Assembly: GCF_027943255.1 (NCBI RefSeq)
Contig: NC_072895.1
Location: 26,572,001 to 26,636,000 of the forward strand
Origin: Anastrepha obliqua
Lineage: Eukaryota > Arthropoda > Insecta > Diptera > Tephritidae
DNA: 64,000 nt
Reading direction: 5' to 3'
Of the stretch, positions 21,087 to 31,072 are shown one piece after another. The position numbers and the translations under genes were made by a program. Below the pieces are notes generated by a model. It was not told where the DNA came from. It did no database searches and saw only the letters and a list, made by a program, of their open reading frames with translations. Within the stretch, counting starts at the first letter, position 1, and every line of letters begins with the position of its first letter.

Positions 21087-21968
21087 TATTGTAATTAATG
21101 AACGCACAGACTGGAGAACTAATTCTATCACTTTCAAACCTGGCTCTCAGCTATAGTTTACTGATGGGTCCAAATTGGAAAATGGTAGAACAGGGGCAGG
21201 AATCAATGGGCCTAAATTCAAAAAATCGATTCCGATGGGACTCTACCCAACAATATTCCAGGCAGAAATACATGCCATTGAAATATGTGTGAGAGAATGC
21301 CTTAGCAGGAAAATGAGAAGTACTCACATCTACATACTTTCAGATAGCCAAGCGGCTCTAAAAACCCTTCTATCAACAACTATCACCTCTAAATTGGTAA
21401 ATGATTGCCTAAACCTTCTCAACACGTTAGGAAACCTCAACATAGTAACACTAGGCTGGATTCCTGAACATGAAGGACATGAGGGAAATAAAATGGCTGA
21501 TGACCTTGCAAAACAAGGAGCAAATATGCAACTTACTGGTTCTGAGCCTTGCTGTGGACTCACAAAAAGCCACATTAATGAATTCCTTAGGAAGGAATAT
21601 CTGACAAGCTAGTCTCACTAAGCAGAGTAGATCTGCGTCTTTTAACAGGATATCTTACAGGTCACTGCAGCCTAAGGTATCATCTAAATAATATTGGTCT
21701 ATCTGAGACCAATGTCTGCCGCTTTTGCGAAATGGACATAGAAAGCTCAGAACATGTGCTTTGTGAATGTCCTGCGTTGCGCAGACAGAGACTTCATCAT
21801 CTTGGTGGTATCGTAGTATCTCCATGCAGTCTTTGGAACAAGAAACTCAAAATTGTGTTAAAATTTTTAAAAAGCCTAAAACTTTAGGGTTACAAAAATA
21901 GGCCTTTCACAATAGACCAGCTCTGGTCGCAGTGCGCAATGGCCTTCTAATAATAATATTGTAATAAT
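21087..21968 (+). mobile_element. 5'-truncated LINE (RNase H plus zinc finger) in mariner leader
   Basis: An 882-bp insert with a 13-bp target duplication. Truncated at its 5' end just before the RNase H domain; it ends in CTAATAATAATATTGTAATAAT, a TAA-rich 3' tail usual for I-group LINEs. Encodes the frame described at 21150-21890. Confidence 0.85.
21150..21890 (+). pseudogene. LINE ORF2 fragment: RNase H and C-terminal zinc finger
   Basis: RNase H is nearly whole: FTDGSKLENGRTGAGI (first D), FQAEIHAIEI (E), YILSDSQAALKTLL (second D), then VTLGWIPEHEGHEGNKMADDLAKQGA with the histidine region and last acidic residue. A stop or frameshift near 21612 separates the C-terminus, which has RVDLRLLTGYLTGHCSLRYH and the finger CRFCEMDIESSEHVLCEC. 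RNase H would degrade the RNA strand of the cDNA hybrid. The reverse transcriptase is missing through 5' truncation. Of the RNase H copies in this window it is the least damaged. Confidence 0.85.
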
Positions 21969-21981
21969 AAGAAGCGTATGT
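21969..21981. repeat. Target-site duplication (right), 13 bp
   Basis: Second copy of AAGAAGCGTATGT. Confidence 0.88.
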
Positions 21982-22114
21982 GTATGCATAAATTTTTTTT
22001 TGCTCGAATGTTGGTACAACAGTTCTCTATAGTGTCGCAGAGCTTGAGCGTTTTGGCATTTAATTATTATAATATTATATCAGTCAATCGCAACTGTGCT
22101 CTGCGATTTTCACT

Positions 22115-23181
22115 ATGGATAAAAATATCGAACAAAGAATTTGTCTTAAATTTTTGAAAGTTAAGTTTTGAACGGGATTTAATGTGCCGAATCGTTGAAA
22201 ATGTTGCAGAAAGCCGATGGCAGGTGTGTTTTATCATAAACACGGGTCTACAAGTGGTGTAAGACTTTTGCAGAGGGTCGAAAAGTCGTGGAAGATTTGC
22301 CCCGATCTGGCCATCCATCAACGTCTTCAACGGATGAAAACGTTGACAAAGTCAAGGAAATGGTGCTGGAAAGCCTTCATTTAAGTTTGAGGGAGGTAGC
22401 TCGTGACCTTAGCGTGTCTCACGAATCAGTTCGCAGCATTTCACACCACCAATTAGGCATGAAACGCGTGGCTGCTCGACACGCGCCAAGAGAGTTGAAT
22501 TTCTTTCAAAATTATTCATCAGAAGAAGGTGGCTGAAGAGCCGCTTGAGCGAGTGAATTCAGAGCGAACGTTTAGCCAGCGCATCATAACAGTTGACGAG
22601 ACGTTGGTATATGAGTTTGACAAGCAAACCATTCAACAGGCGGCTGAATGGCGCCGGCGCTATCCACTTGAGCCGAAACCCAAAAAACCACGTGAAAGTC
22701 GGTCAAAAGTGAAAGTTATGGTACTCGTTTTCTTTGATTATCTTAATTGCTTCCAAATGGTTCTACGGTAAATGAAGAATATTATTTGGAAGTTATGCGA
22801 CATTTGAGAGAGAATGTACTTGGAGAACTGCCTAATTCGTGGAAAGAAAACGCATGGCTCTTGCACCATGATAACGCACCGTCTCACAAGGTTCATGTTG
22901 TGAACACTTTTTTGACCAAAAACTCGACAAATATCATCGATCAACCACCATATTCACCGGATTTAGCACCCTACGATTTTTTTTCTTTTCTTAAATTGCC
23001 ACTTCGCGGACGCCGCTTTGAGTCGATAGAGACCATCAAGGAGAATTCGCTGAAGGAGCTGAAGAAGATATCTTCAAACGCGTTTAAAGGATGCCTTGAT
23101 GCCTGAACTAATCGTTGGCAGAGGGGCATTGCTTCGAATGGAGCCTATTTTGAAGGCGGCAAAATAAATTTTGATGATTAA
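22115..23181 (+). pseudogene. Mariner transposase (DD34D), frameshifted
   Basis: Starts at the ATG of MDKNIEQRICLKF. The N-terminal DNA-binding half suffers frameshifts between about 22160 and 22290, with DLPRSGHPSTSSTDENVDKV and REVARDLSVSHESVR visible. The catalytic domain gives IITVDETLVYEFD (first D, codon 22595), WLLHHDNAPSHK (second, 22870) and YSPDLAPYDFF (third, 22975), exactly 34 residues apart. A further frameshift lies near 22750, and a TGA at 23104 replaces what is usually tryptophan (LDA.TNRWQRG). The frame ends NFDD then TAA at 23179. Catalytic residues are intact, the reading frame is not. Confidence 0.87.
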
Positions 23182-23235
23182 ACAATTATTTTGCGTTTTA
23201 TTGAACAATTCCCGGTACTTTTTTGACAGAATGTA

Positions 23236-23504
23236 AATTGAAAAAAACTTGTCAATAAGTCCTAGTGCTATAGTTATTTAAATCATGTAGGAATATACAA
23301 CAGGCTGTGTACCGCCTTTACGTGTAAAATTTATAACCAGCTATAATTTTTGATCGATAAGTCAATTGATTTAGTACTAAGACAGGAGGTTATATTAAGA
23401 TACCTTTAAATTTCCAAATCTTTTCGCCTGAGGAATCGGCAAAGCGTTTTTTAAGCAAAAGTTGTCGGGATAAGGGAAGCTTGCAGGATAATTAAAAACC
23501 GTCC
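23236..23504. other. Non-coding, no gene seen
   Basis: No motif recognised between the mariner end and the next LINE fragment. Confidence 0.4.
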
Positions 23505-23935
23505 ACAACAACTATCGGAAATATGCAATTTTTCAGATAGTCAAGCAGCCATCTTAGCGTTAAAGAACCTAAAACTAATTCAACTACCGTCAAACAATAC
23601 AAAGAGGAACTTAATGCTTTAGCGCGCACGAAAGACATCACTCTCATCTGGGTATCTGGCTACCTAGCAACATAGAAGGAAATGAGAAAGCTGATGAACT
23701 GGCAAGACAGGGTGCATCTTATAACGAATCCGAAGCGGTAGAAACAGGCAATCCTCAAGGCGTGCGCAAACGAGAAATCTTCTCGCTATTCCAGAAGCAA
23801 GCCATTAACAAATGGATTAACACGCATACCTGCAAAATAACTAAGCAAACGTGGTCCAGTTTCAATAAATCCGAAACTGACAACTTGTTTAGAAAGCCAC
23901 GAGCAGACATATTCGAAATTATGTCCACAATAAGT
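23505..23935 (+). pseudogene. LINE RNase H C-terminal half and linker
   Basis: FSDSQAAILALKNLK, then TLIWVSGY (normally WVPGH) and, after a frameshift, GNEKADELARQGASYNESE, then KREIFSLFQKQAINKWI and TKQTWSSFNK. This is the second half of an RNase H domain and the linker towards the zinc finger. The finger is missing because RTE sequence begins at about 23936. Confidence 0.7.
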
Positions 23936-24600
23936 ATTGGCCTTTGGGAGATCATGTCAGGAAGATATTGGTTGATGGATGGCTGGTGGAATTCGTCGAA
24001 AGCTTCTGATACCTCGACCGCATCATCACGGCAGATGGTGGAGCAGATGAAAGTGTCAACTACAGGCTAAACAAAGCAAGAGCGGCATTCGGGCGAATGC
24101 ATACAACATGGGCGAGTTCGCAAGTCTCCAGGCGCACTAAGCTACGAGTATTCGGCTCATGCGTGAAGTCCGTATTGTTGTACAGAAGCGAAATATGGCT
24201 GGTCTCTAACACCATCACACAGAGGCTACAGTCCTTCATCAACAAATACCTCAGACATCATCTGCAGAATATTCTGGCCAAACACCATCAGTAACGATGC
24301 AATTTGGAGATTATCGAACGAGGAACCCATCCTTAGGCAGGTCAGACATTGAGAAAACCATCAGCTAGCATCACGAGACCAATTGACAATGGCACTGAAC
24401 TGGAACCCGCAAGGGAGCAGAGGTAGCGATCGACCAAAAAACACTTGGAGAAGGTCGATGCTGCGCGCACTAGCAGATGCCGACATCTCATGGGACGGTG
24501 CAAAAACAATTGCATGGCACCGTGTACGATGGAAGAGTCTTGTCGGGGCCGTATACACCGGAGAGGAGTGAACAAGGGAAAAACTAAGAATTTGAAAGAA
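23936..24600 (+). pseudogene. RTE-type LINE thumb and C-terminus
   Basis: Series of frames: ITADGGADESVNYRLNKARA, AFGRMHTTWASSQVSRRTKL, VFGSCVKSVLLYRSEIW, LVSNTITQRLQSFINKYLRH, then after frameshifts TLRKPSASITRP, ALNWNPQGSRGSDRPKNTWR and RVRWKSLVGAVYTGEE. It is the fullest RTE C-terminus in the window; its last 230 bp are nearly the same as 6920-7150. It starts in the palm-to-thumb region, so it is truncated on the 5' side. The ERTR end is followed by unrelated DNA. Confidence 0.78.
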
Positions 24601-25519
24601 ATTGTGGGAAAGAAAATAAACGACAAAGGCAAATTATTAGTCAAGATGGTTCGTCGACTAATAAAAATTAGCGGTTCTACATACAAGTTGTGTATAAAAA
24701 TGGCATCTTTTATGCTAATTGGGTTTGGGCTATGCCGCTTAGACAACACCTCTACCACCACCAGAATGATTATACCTCATAAAACTACTATAACTGTCTA
24801 TATTCAAAGCTGACAAATCTCTTTTCTGATATTAGGCAAGTTTCATTAGACTGAATTCATATAGCGCAAATTTTGTTGCATGAACTTTGGGGGCGTACTT
24901 ACACACGGCATTTCCGTTGCTCGACGAAGTGAAGACGCCTATTATGCAATTCTATTTTTACGGTCTCATCTGCTTTTTATGTGTATTTTCATAGCAGATA
25001 GTTGAAATAGAGTCCAGGACCAACCCAGTTGCATGCGGCGGCTTCAATAAAAAGGTGAATACCAAGAAACGCCAAAAAGGGGCCAGTGCACAGTTCGCAT
25101 TTTTATTTTAATGATAAATATTACTTTTATATTATAAAAAGCTGTAAACAACAATTAATTAAAATTTTTAAATCAGTGTTTACCCAAATTCCTGGTGTTT
25201 ATCCACTCGGCATACACATTGACTGGAAGTATAGAATTCTATATTTAATTTTTTCTGTATCACGCTGAGAAATACATACAAACATACACATGTATGTATG
25301 CATGAAAAATTCGTGTACGCTGCGGTCATTATATCTATTTTATCCATAGAATCTGCGGTTGCGCGGCACTGTGCATCGTTTACACTGCATTTATGACGGC
25401 ACATATGGCGCTGATTTGTTGCAATAAACTACCTGGTGGGCATTTTGCAATCTCTTAGCTTTTGTGCAACATCGTAATTGAAAGCCATATTTCAGGTGCC
25501 ACGTACATACATCTTTATT
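24601..25519. other. Intergenic, no gene seen
   Basis: No recognised coding sequence. ACATACATACACATG-type short repeats near 25275-25300. Confidence 0.4.
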
Positions 25520-26015
25520 GAGAGTCGTAAAACAAATTGGAGTAGTAAAGTCCTCTCTCGACGAAAAAAACCATCACTCTACAAGAATCTCATCATGCCC
25601 GTCCTAACGTTTGGCGCAGAAGGATGGACGATGACAACATCCGATGAAGCCACGCTTGGAATGTTTGAAGATTTTTGGACCTTTGGCAACGGCGAATATC
25701 GGTGATGGAACGATTTGCTGTATGAGCTTTACGACGACATAGACATGGCGCAGCGAATAAAGATCCAGTGGCTATGCTGAGTGCATCATGTCCTCCGAAT
25801 GGGTACAATCTCTCCGGCTCTGAAAGTATTCGATGCGATACCAGAGGAAGGGTAGCAGAGGAAGGGGAAGTCCTACTCTGCGTTGGAAAGATCAGGTGGA
25901 GAAGGAATTGGCTTCACTTGGTATGTCCAACTGGCGCCGTTTAGCACGGGAAAGAAGGGACTAGCACCCTTATTAAACTCCGCCAAAATTGCGTAAGCGA
26001 CTATCGCCCCAATAA
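25520..26015 (+). pseudogene. LINE C-terminus and 3' end (NELYELYDDID family)
   Basis: Frames read LYKNLIMPVLTFGAEGWTM, then WNDLLYELYDDIDMAQRIKI, RMGTISPALKVFDA and, in another frame, LRWKDQVEKELASLGMSNWR. These are the thumb and C-terminus of a non-LTR element that lacks RNase H. It ends with GCGACTATCGCCCCAATAAA at about 25990-26009. This 3' end matters because a minus-strand relative at 27188-27325 ends CGCGCCAATTAG and the SINE family ends CGCGCCAATTAT. Confidence 0.7.
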
Positions 26016-26644
26016 AAATGAAAAATAATTTATTTTATGGAAATATTTGCCCTTTGGCTTTCTCTCACTTTCTATCATTCTTTCACTTTCCCACTTCCAC
26101 ACTAATAAGGCTTCCTTACCACCTCTGACTCCGCGAAATACGCAACCACCAGCAAATCAGCATGAGAAAATTTTGTTCGATTCCGCAACTTGTTGGTGTG
26201 TCAGAGTGAGGTGAAAATCAAAAATAATGGTATTCATGAAATTATTGACACTCTGCATAGTTGTTGTTGTTGGAAAATTGTTCCGCGTTACATTCGGCAT
26301 GGGCATTTTGTTGGCTGGTGTTATGCATTACTCAAGTGCGGCACATGTGCGGGTAGTTGCCACAATCGCCTCCAACCACTTTTACCACCAACTCCAACCA
26401 GTTGCCACTTTTAGGCATTTGATGAATGGTTTGTTTATTTGCGGCGGACAGTTTAATTGGCAAATTTGCGGTAACTGAAATAAATTCTGTATTCCGAATG
26501 CAAATTGAACGGGAAAATTAAATGCACCACATATTCACACACACACACACACACATACGCATAGACTTTGGTAGTTTTCAAGTCATCATTAATAAAATGG
26601 AAATGCAATTTCCATTGTGCATTAGGGTGGTACTTAATAATTCT
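26016..26644. other. Intergenic with CA microsatellite
   Basis: A CA repeat at about 26537-26556. No gene recognised. The GGGTGGTACTTAATAATT word at about 26625 recurs partly at 26718 on the other side of a LINE tail, suggesting the tail inserted into or duplicated that site. Confidence 0.4.
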
Positions 26645-26717
26645 ACTCGCAATGGACCCTAGTGGTCTAAGTGAGTTTTTTTTGCAGATCAGCCAGCACT
26701 ACCTAACCTAACCTAGA
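26645..26717 (+). mobile_element. LINE 3' end fragment with CCTAA tail
   Basis: GTGGTCTAAGTGAGTTTTTT, CAGATCAGCCAGCACTACC, then CTAACCTAACCTAG. Same 3' UTR end as at 6850-6912 and, on the minus strand, at 27365-27440. About 70 bp, an extreme 5' truncation. Confidence 0.65.
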
Positions 26718-27187
26718 GTGGTCCTTAATGCATTCAAATGAACGATTTTTCTTAGTCTGACTCCCTCAATCGGTAGTCCCACGGTCAAAGTGATCACATA
26801 TAAAATTTGGTTCCGACTGGAGGCAGTTAAGGCGTGTCGCACGGAGTTAAAGTTCAGATTACTCTATGCAGATAAAGAAAATGTAAATATATTTTTTTAA
26901 TCTAATACCCAAAACCGTTACTTCTGTAGTCTACGGTATTACATATAAATTTTGGTCCCTATCTGTTTAAAAAATTATTTAATTGAATTTTATTTTTAAT
27001 TTTTTGAGTCTCCAAAGCAGTCTGAAATTTAATCCCTGCGCGACCCTCCTTAAACATCTTCAATCTGGACCACACTTTATATGTGATATTTTCTCCTTTA
27101 TTAATTTCGAAGTAGTAGTTATGCATTAGAAAATTTGATGAAACAATTTCTTCCTATTTTTAGGGACACCCTTCTTCTTTTTCTAAT
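26718..27187. other. AT-rich non-coding DNA
   Basis: No coding sequence. The right edge AGGGACACCCTTCTT and left edge AGGGTGGTACTTA (26622) are weakly inverted-repeat-like, so 26622-27176 may be a MITE, not proven. Confidence 0.3.
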
Positions 27188-27325
27188 TGGCGCGATAGCC
27201 GCTTAATCGAGCTTAACAAATCGCATCAGTAGTTTCTTTCACGAGCTAAACGGCGCCAGTTTGACACACTAAGTGAAGCCAAGTCCTTCTGCACCTGATC
27301 TTTCTTCAGCTACCACCAGTGGGTA
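27188..27325 (-). pseudogene. LINE C-terminus and 3' end (NELYELYDDID family)
   Basis: The minus strand reads KKDQVQKDLASLSVSNWRRL then ARERNYWCDLL-like sequence and ends GCGGCTATCGCGCCAATTAG. Related to 25860-26009. Only the last 135 bp are present. Confidence 0.7.
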
Positions 27326-27359
27326 ATAAAATAAAGTACTTCCAGAAAAAATGATACTT

Positions 27360-27965
27360 GCGGAGATTAGTTTAGGTTAGGTGCTGCTGGCTGATCTGTA
27401 AGAAGATCTCACTTAGACCTCTGGAGTTCATTTTGTTACCTGTGTTATGTATTTGGAGTCGAAGATATTATTTTACGTGCATTTAGTCTTCGCGATTTTC
27501 ATCAAGTCGTTCAGCCTTTCCTCAGCAATCTCCTTCAGGGATGAAAAATATGTTGATCCTAGGCATATTTGTCGAGTCCCACAAAGAGCAGGGCAGCGGT
27601 AAAGTACCTGTAGTATTCCAAAGTACCCCTAGCATCCTCTTCGTTGTATGTATTGCACGCATCGGACTAGGCGAACCCCAGACAGTGAGGTGAGACAGTG
27701 TTTCGTCAGTACTCCAACCAAAATTTTGCAGTCTTTTCTAGAGAGTGGTAAAATAAAGTTAGTAGTTTTCGTTTTTGGCAGTTTTCTACGGGGCTGAGCT
27801 AGTTCCGTATTCAGTTCCATTTTCAGAAAGGAGAGTGATGGGTATATGTCTGACGTGCTCAATCTCGGCAAGCGAATACCCGCCTCAGCGAGCTCATCGA
27901 CTCGACTTCGAAGTGTTCATCCATTTGGGATCTGTACTGTTGAGCACATTCCCAGTTAGATCTAG
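27360..27965 (-). pseudogene. LINE RNase H end, zinc finger region and 3' tail
   Basis: The minus strand from 27960 gives VDELAEAGIRLPRLSTSDIY-like sequence (end of RNase H, across a frameshift), then SRKDCKILVGVLTKHC and a decayed cysteine/histidine region, then FFSSLKEIAEERLNDLMKIA. The 3' UTR ends AGATCAGCCAGCAGCACC followed by TAACCTAAAC at about 27370. Same family as the tails at 6912 and 26717. Confidence 0.65.
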
Positions 27966-28039
27966 GAGTTATAATTGCTTTATTAACGCCGCAGACCTGC
28001 AAAGTGTTTTGTGACAAGCCCGAACAGAAAACTGTCAAA

Positions 28040-28262
28040 CTTTCTACTAAAACTTAAAAGAAAAAACCTTCGATTGACGATCGGAATCTATGAGGTCAGC
28101 ATATGACCGCCATTGGAATCATAGAGGACCCAATGTGCCTGTTTTTCTTAAAGAGGCGGATAGCACTGGGTATTTTCTCTATGAGTGCCCTGCAGTTGTT
28201 AGAGCACAGCTACGAATTTTGGGGTCCGATGATATGAGAACGAGTAAGATTCGTGGGACAGG
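28040..28262 (+). pseudogene. LINE zinc finger fragment, family of 3441-4465
   Basis: HMTAIGIIEDPMCLFFL then EEADSTGYFLYECPAVV and LRILGSDDMRTSKIR closely match the 3488-3964 copy, with the second cysteine and the histidine of the finger changed. It stops abruptly and is followed by a second, different LINE C-terminus. Confidence 0.68.
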
Positions 28263-28264
28263 AA

Positions 28265-28766
28265 GTAGAGGGGACTGTAGGGGGCTGGTTGGACTGGCCA
28301 CTTTCTATGGACAAAGCACATGGAAAAGGTGGGCATCTGCCCAGCATGTGGAGAGGAGGATGAGACGGCGGACCACTTCCTGTGCGTCTGCCCCGCCTTC
28401 TCTCGAATCAGGCTTGAGGTCTTTGGCACTGATGTGTTAAGTAGCGACCACCTTGGCTCCTTGGCACCAAAATATCTACTCAGATTTCTTCGGAGGTCGT
28501 GTAGATTTAAAGAAAATTAAAAAGGGAACCCCAGTGCAGTACAATTTAATTGTGTCTGAGTGCTGCACTTGCTAGTCTGTCCCGACAAAAAAAAAAGGAT
28601 TCATGTTCTCAAACTCCAGTATATTTTAAATTTACCAAAGAGTCTGGAAAACTCTCACAGAGCTAGCTACCTCTATATCTCTCCCTATTCTATCCTATAT
28701 ATTTCCATCTGTTACTTCTGTCCTTTCTTCCGTGACTATCTACTCTTTTACTTTTTAGAGCTTTAA
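28265..28766 (+). pseudogene. LINE zinc finger and 3' UTR, left of MITE
   Basis: VGICPACGEEDETADHFLCVC is a clean C-terminal finger (C-x2-C-x8-H-x4-C), followed by PAFSRIRLEVFGTDVLSSDH and YLLRFLRRSCRFKEN then a stop at about 28520. The 3' UTR ends at 28766 inside the TTTAA where a MITE sits; it continues at 29432. The same UTR end is present uninterrupted in the copy at 3441-3560 (minus), which proves the continuity. Confidence 0.75.
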
Positions 28767-29431
28767 GGGGTTAAGGGTAGTCAGAGGCCCCAAAAACTGA
28801 GGATTTTCAATAAACTTCGTTTGCTAGTCGATTGATTTATTTTACAAAAATAAAAACATAGCAAAGTTTCAAAAAAAAAAAATTAATAATTGTAAAAGTT
28901 ATCGCTGTTTGTGTGGAGCCCACTTCTCCAGAAGTCCCTTGCGGTGATCATCACAAGCCCTTGGAGAGTTATCGAAAATCAATGAGACAAGAGAAATTAG
29001 TTTTATTAATAGATAATCTTGTGCCTGATGGAAGCTGCTTTTGTTTTTTTCTTTCAAAATTAGCAATATGGCGTCCTCAGGAAATATTTTTTAGAATTTC
29101 GAGAAAAAACCGACAATTAATTATTAAAAACAATCTAAATTAAAAAAAAAATCCTTCAATGAGGCACGAGTTTTTTATGCTTCTAAAGAGCAAAATAAAT
29201 TTTATTGAAATCTTCCAAGGGATTTTTAAATTACAGTGATCACCAGTTAAAAAACATAGTTTTGAGAAAAAACGCATTGAAAGTTTTGCTATCTGCTCCG
29301 GAGCGCCTCAGCACCCTTTGTTAATTGTTGAATAACTGGAAAAGTATTTGTCGGATTCACTTAAAATTTTCTCACAATATTTTGAAGATATTATACTAAA
29401 TAAAAATGAAAATTCGCACTACCCGGAACCG
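28767..29431. mobile_element. 665-bp MITE with TTTAA duplication
   Basis: TTTAA at 28762-28766 and again at 29432-29436. Ends are imperfect inverted repeats: left GGGGTTAAGGGTAGTCAGA, right read inward CGGTTCCGGGTAGTGCGA. The interior is AT-rich without a transposase; the only longish frames have no domain. The empty site is preserved in the LINE copy at 3430-3530 (minus strand). A TTAA core would suit piggyBac-like elements, but the superfamily is not settled. Confidence 0.75.
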
Positions 29432-29596
29432 TTTAAATACAATGGGCTTTTTACCCTGAGTGTTTTAGGAGCTACCAAATCTCTCGAGATTTCAAATTTC
29501 AATTTCACTCCTTCTGCCATTTTCAATCCATCTGTAAAGCAATTGTATGAATGGTATGTGGATTCTAGATCTTTCTGCCAACTATTTTGCTTCGAG
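29432..29596 (+). pseudogene. LINE 3' UTR end, right of MITE, plus flank
   Basis: ATACAATGGGCTTTTTACCC and TGAGTGTTTTAGGAGCTACC to ATTTCAAATTTCAATTTCACT (about 29505) matches the minus-strand stretch 3425-3500. It completes the LINE broken at 28766. The last 90 bp before the next element are not recognised. Confidence 0.7.
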
Positions 29597-30909
29597 TACT
29601 GGGAGCGGCACTCGAACTACAGACCGCTCTTGGTTATTATGTAGCTGGTTATAATGCACGGGCATCAGCTGTCTGTTAGTTAGCTAAGTGCCAGTACAGA
29701 GTAGTACTAACAAGCCCGCGGATTTTGCCGAGAGTAAACGCGAAAAAAGAAAATCAGTAATGGATTTCAAACGAAATAGGGTGATTGCATTATATTTGGC
29801 TGGTAAATCAAAATCAGCGATTGTTCGTGAGCTCGAACACCTCAAAGTAAACGAAGTTTTTGTTTATCGCACCATTACTCGTTACAATGATACCTGTAGC
29901 ATCGCGAAACGTTCGTAGCCACCTCCAAGGTCATCAAAAGACTGCAACGTCTCATGAAAAGGTTAAAAAAGTGAAGAAGCGACTTCAGCGAAATTCCCGA
30001 TGAAGTGCCAATCAAATGGCAAAGAACAGAAAATATCTCACCGTAGTATTCGCGGCATACTGAGAAATGATCTCAAAGTCAAGCCTTATAAGATCTGAAA
30101 GACACACCAAAGCAGCAACAAGTCAGATTTGAGAGCGGGAAGGAGTTGCTTGGCTTGGCCGAAAGCGGTCAATTTCCGCACATTGTGTTTACTCACGAGA
30201 CAAATTTTCAAATTGAGCAATTCGTAAACTTCCAAAACGATAGGGTTTATTTGACCGACCGCTCTTACGAGAATTTGAGTCATCGATTGGCCGCCAGGAG
30301 GCAGCACCGGCCACAGGAAATAGTTTGGGCCGCTGCAACCGCAGATGGTTGTTCTTCAATCGCTTTCATCGAGCCTGGCGTCAAGGTAAATTCGAAATAT
30401 TATCGGGGAAGTATTCTGGAGGTCGCTTTGAAACCGTGGGCAGACAAAGATTTCGGTGGCAGACCGTGGACGTTTCAACATGACTCGGCACCATCTCACA
30501 AAGCTCGAGTGAACCAAAAATGGTTGAAAAACAACGTTTCGAGCTTCATAACGTCCACACAATGGCTCTAAAATTCACCAGACACGAATCCAATGGAATA
30601 TTCTCTTTGAGCCATTTTGGTGAGCAAAGTTCGAACTAAAAGATTCACCAGTTTTGAGGTGCTGAAAGCAGTCATTGTCCGCGAGTGGGCCAAAATATCT
30701 GCTAGTAACATTCGGGCAGCTTGCGATTCGTTGCTGAACCGTCTCAAGGCCATAGTCAAGGCAAAAGATGGTCATATCGAGCAAAACTAAATTGATTCTT
30801 AATTTTGTATTATTTTCACACAAATTTTACTTTGAATTGAATAAAAGTTATTTTCCTAGCTAAATTTATGGCCTTTTAATTGGTTACACTTCGAGTGCCG
30901 GATACTGTA
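29597..30909 (+). mobile_element. DD37D (maT-like) element with both ends
   Basis: Left end after TA: CTGGGAGCGGCACTCGAA from 29599. Right end read inward: CAGTATCCGGCACTCGAAGTG from 30907. TA flanks at 29597 and 30908. The element is 1.3 kb and contains one degenerate transposase. A second copy, in the other orientation, lies at 61816-63115; the two share terminal repeats and coding sequence. Confidence 0.85.
29688..30790 (+). pseudogene. DD37D transposase, first catalytic residue changed
   Basis: N-terminus MPVQSSTNKPADFAES and MDFKRNRVIALYLAGKSKSA, a helix-turn-helix with IVRELEHLKVNEVFVYRTI. After frameshifts, the second DNA-binding part (SIRGILRNDLKVKPYKI). The catalytic domain frame 30146-30571 has FTHETNFQIEQF where the first aspartate is expected (codon 30194 is H), FQHDSAPSHKA (D at 30482), then STQWL, a stop, and NPMEYSL (E at 30596). 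The spacing from D is 37 residues. The 62-kb copy has D at the first and third positions. Ends DGHIEQN near 30788. Confidence 0.8.
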
Positions 30910-30947
30910 AATTTCCGACAAGAAAAAGTTCCTCATAAAAAACTGTC

Positions 30948-31072
30948 TGACACTCGGAGGTGGCGAAAAACTGTAGGTCTCTCCATTTGTGGACACAATT
31001 CAAGACGCACTCTGCAAATAAGTGGGAAGCTCGGCCAAACACCTAAAGGAAATTGACGTGCCAATTATTTAG
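30948..31072 (+). mobile_element. SINE 3' fragment
   Basis: ACACTCGGAGGTGGCGAAAA, AACTGTAGGTCTCTCCATTT, GAAGCTCGGCCAAACACC, then GACGTGCCAATTATTTAG: the 3' half of the SINE in plus orientation. Confidence 0.72.

Larger units (their letters stand above)
21037..23235 (+). mobile_element. DD34D mariner with both ends, interrupted by a LINE
   Basis: The left end TACATTCTGTCAAAAACATA at 21037 and the right end, read inward from 23235, TACATTCTGTCAAAAAAGTA, form terminal inverted repeats flanked by TA; both continue to GAATTGTTCA. A LINE (21087-21968) with a 13-bp duplication splits the 5' leader. Without it the mariner is about 1.3 kb, the usual full length. Transposase lies at 22115-23181. Confidence 0.88.

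Noticed and set aside
26622..27176. Possible MITE with AGGGTGG / AGGGTGTCC ends
   Set aside because: End similarity is only a handful of bases and no target duplication is visible.
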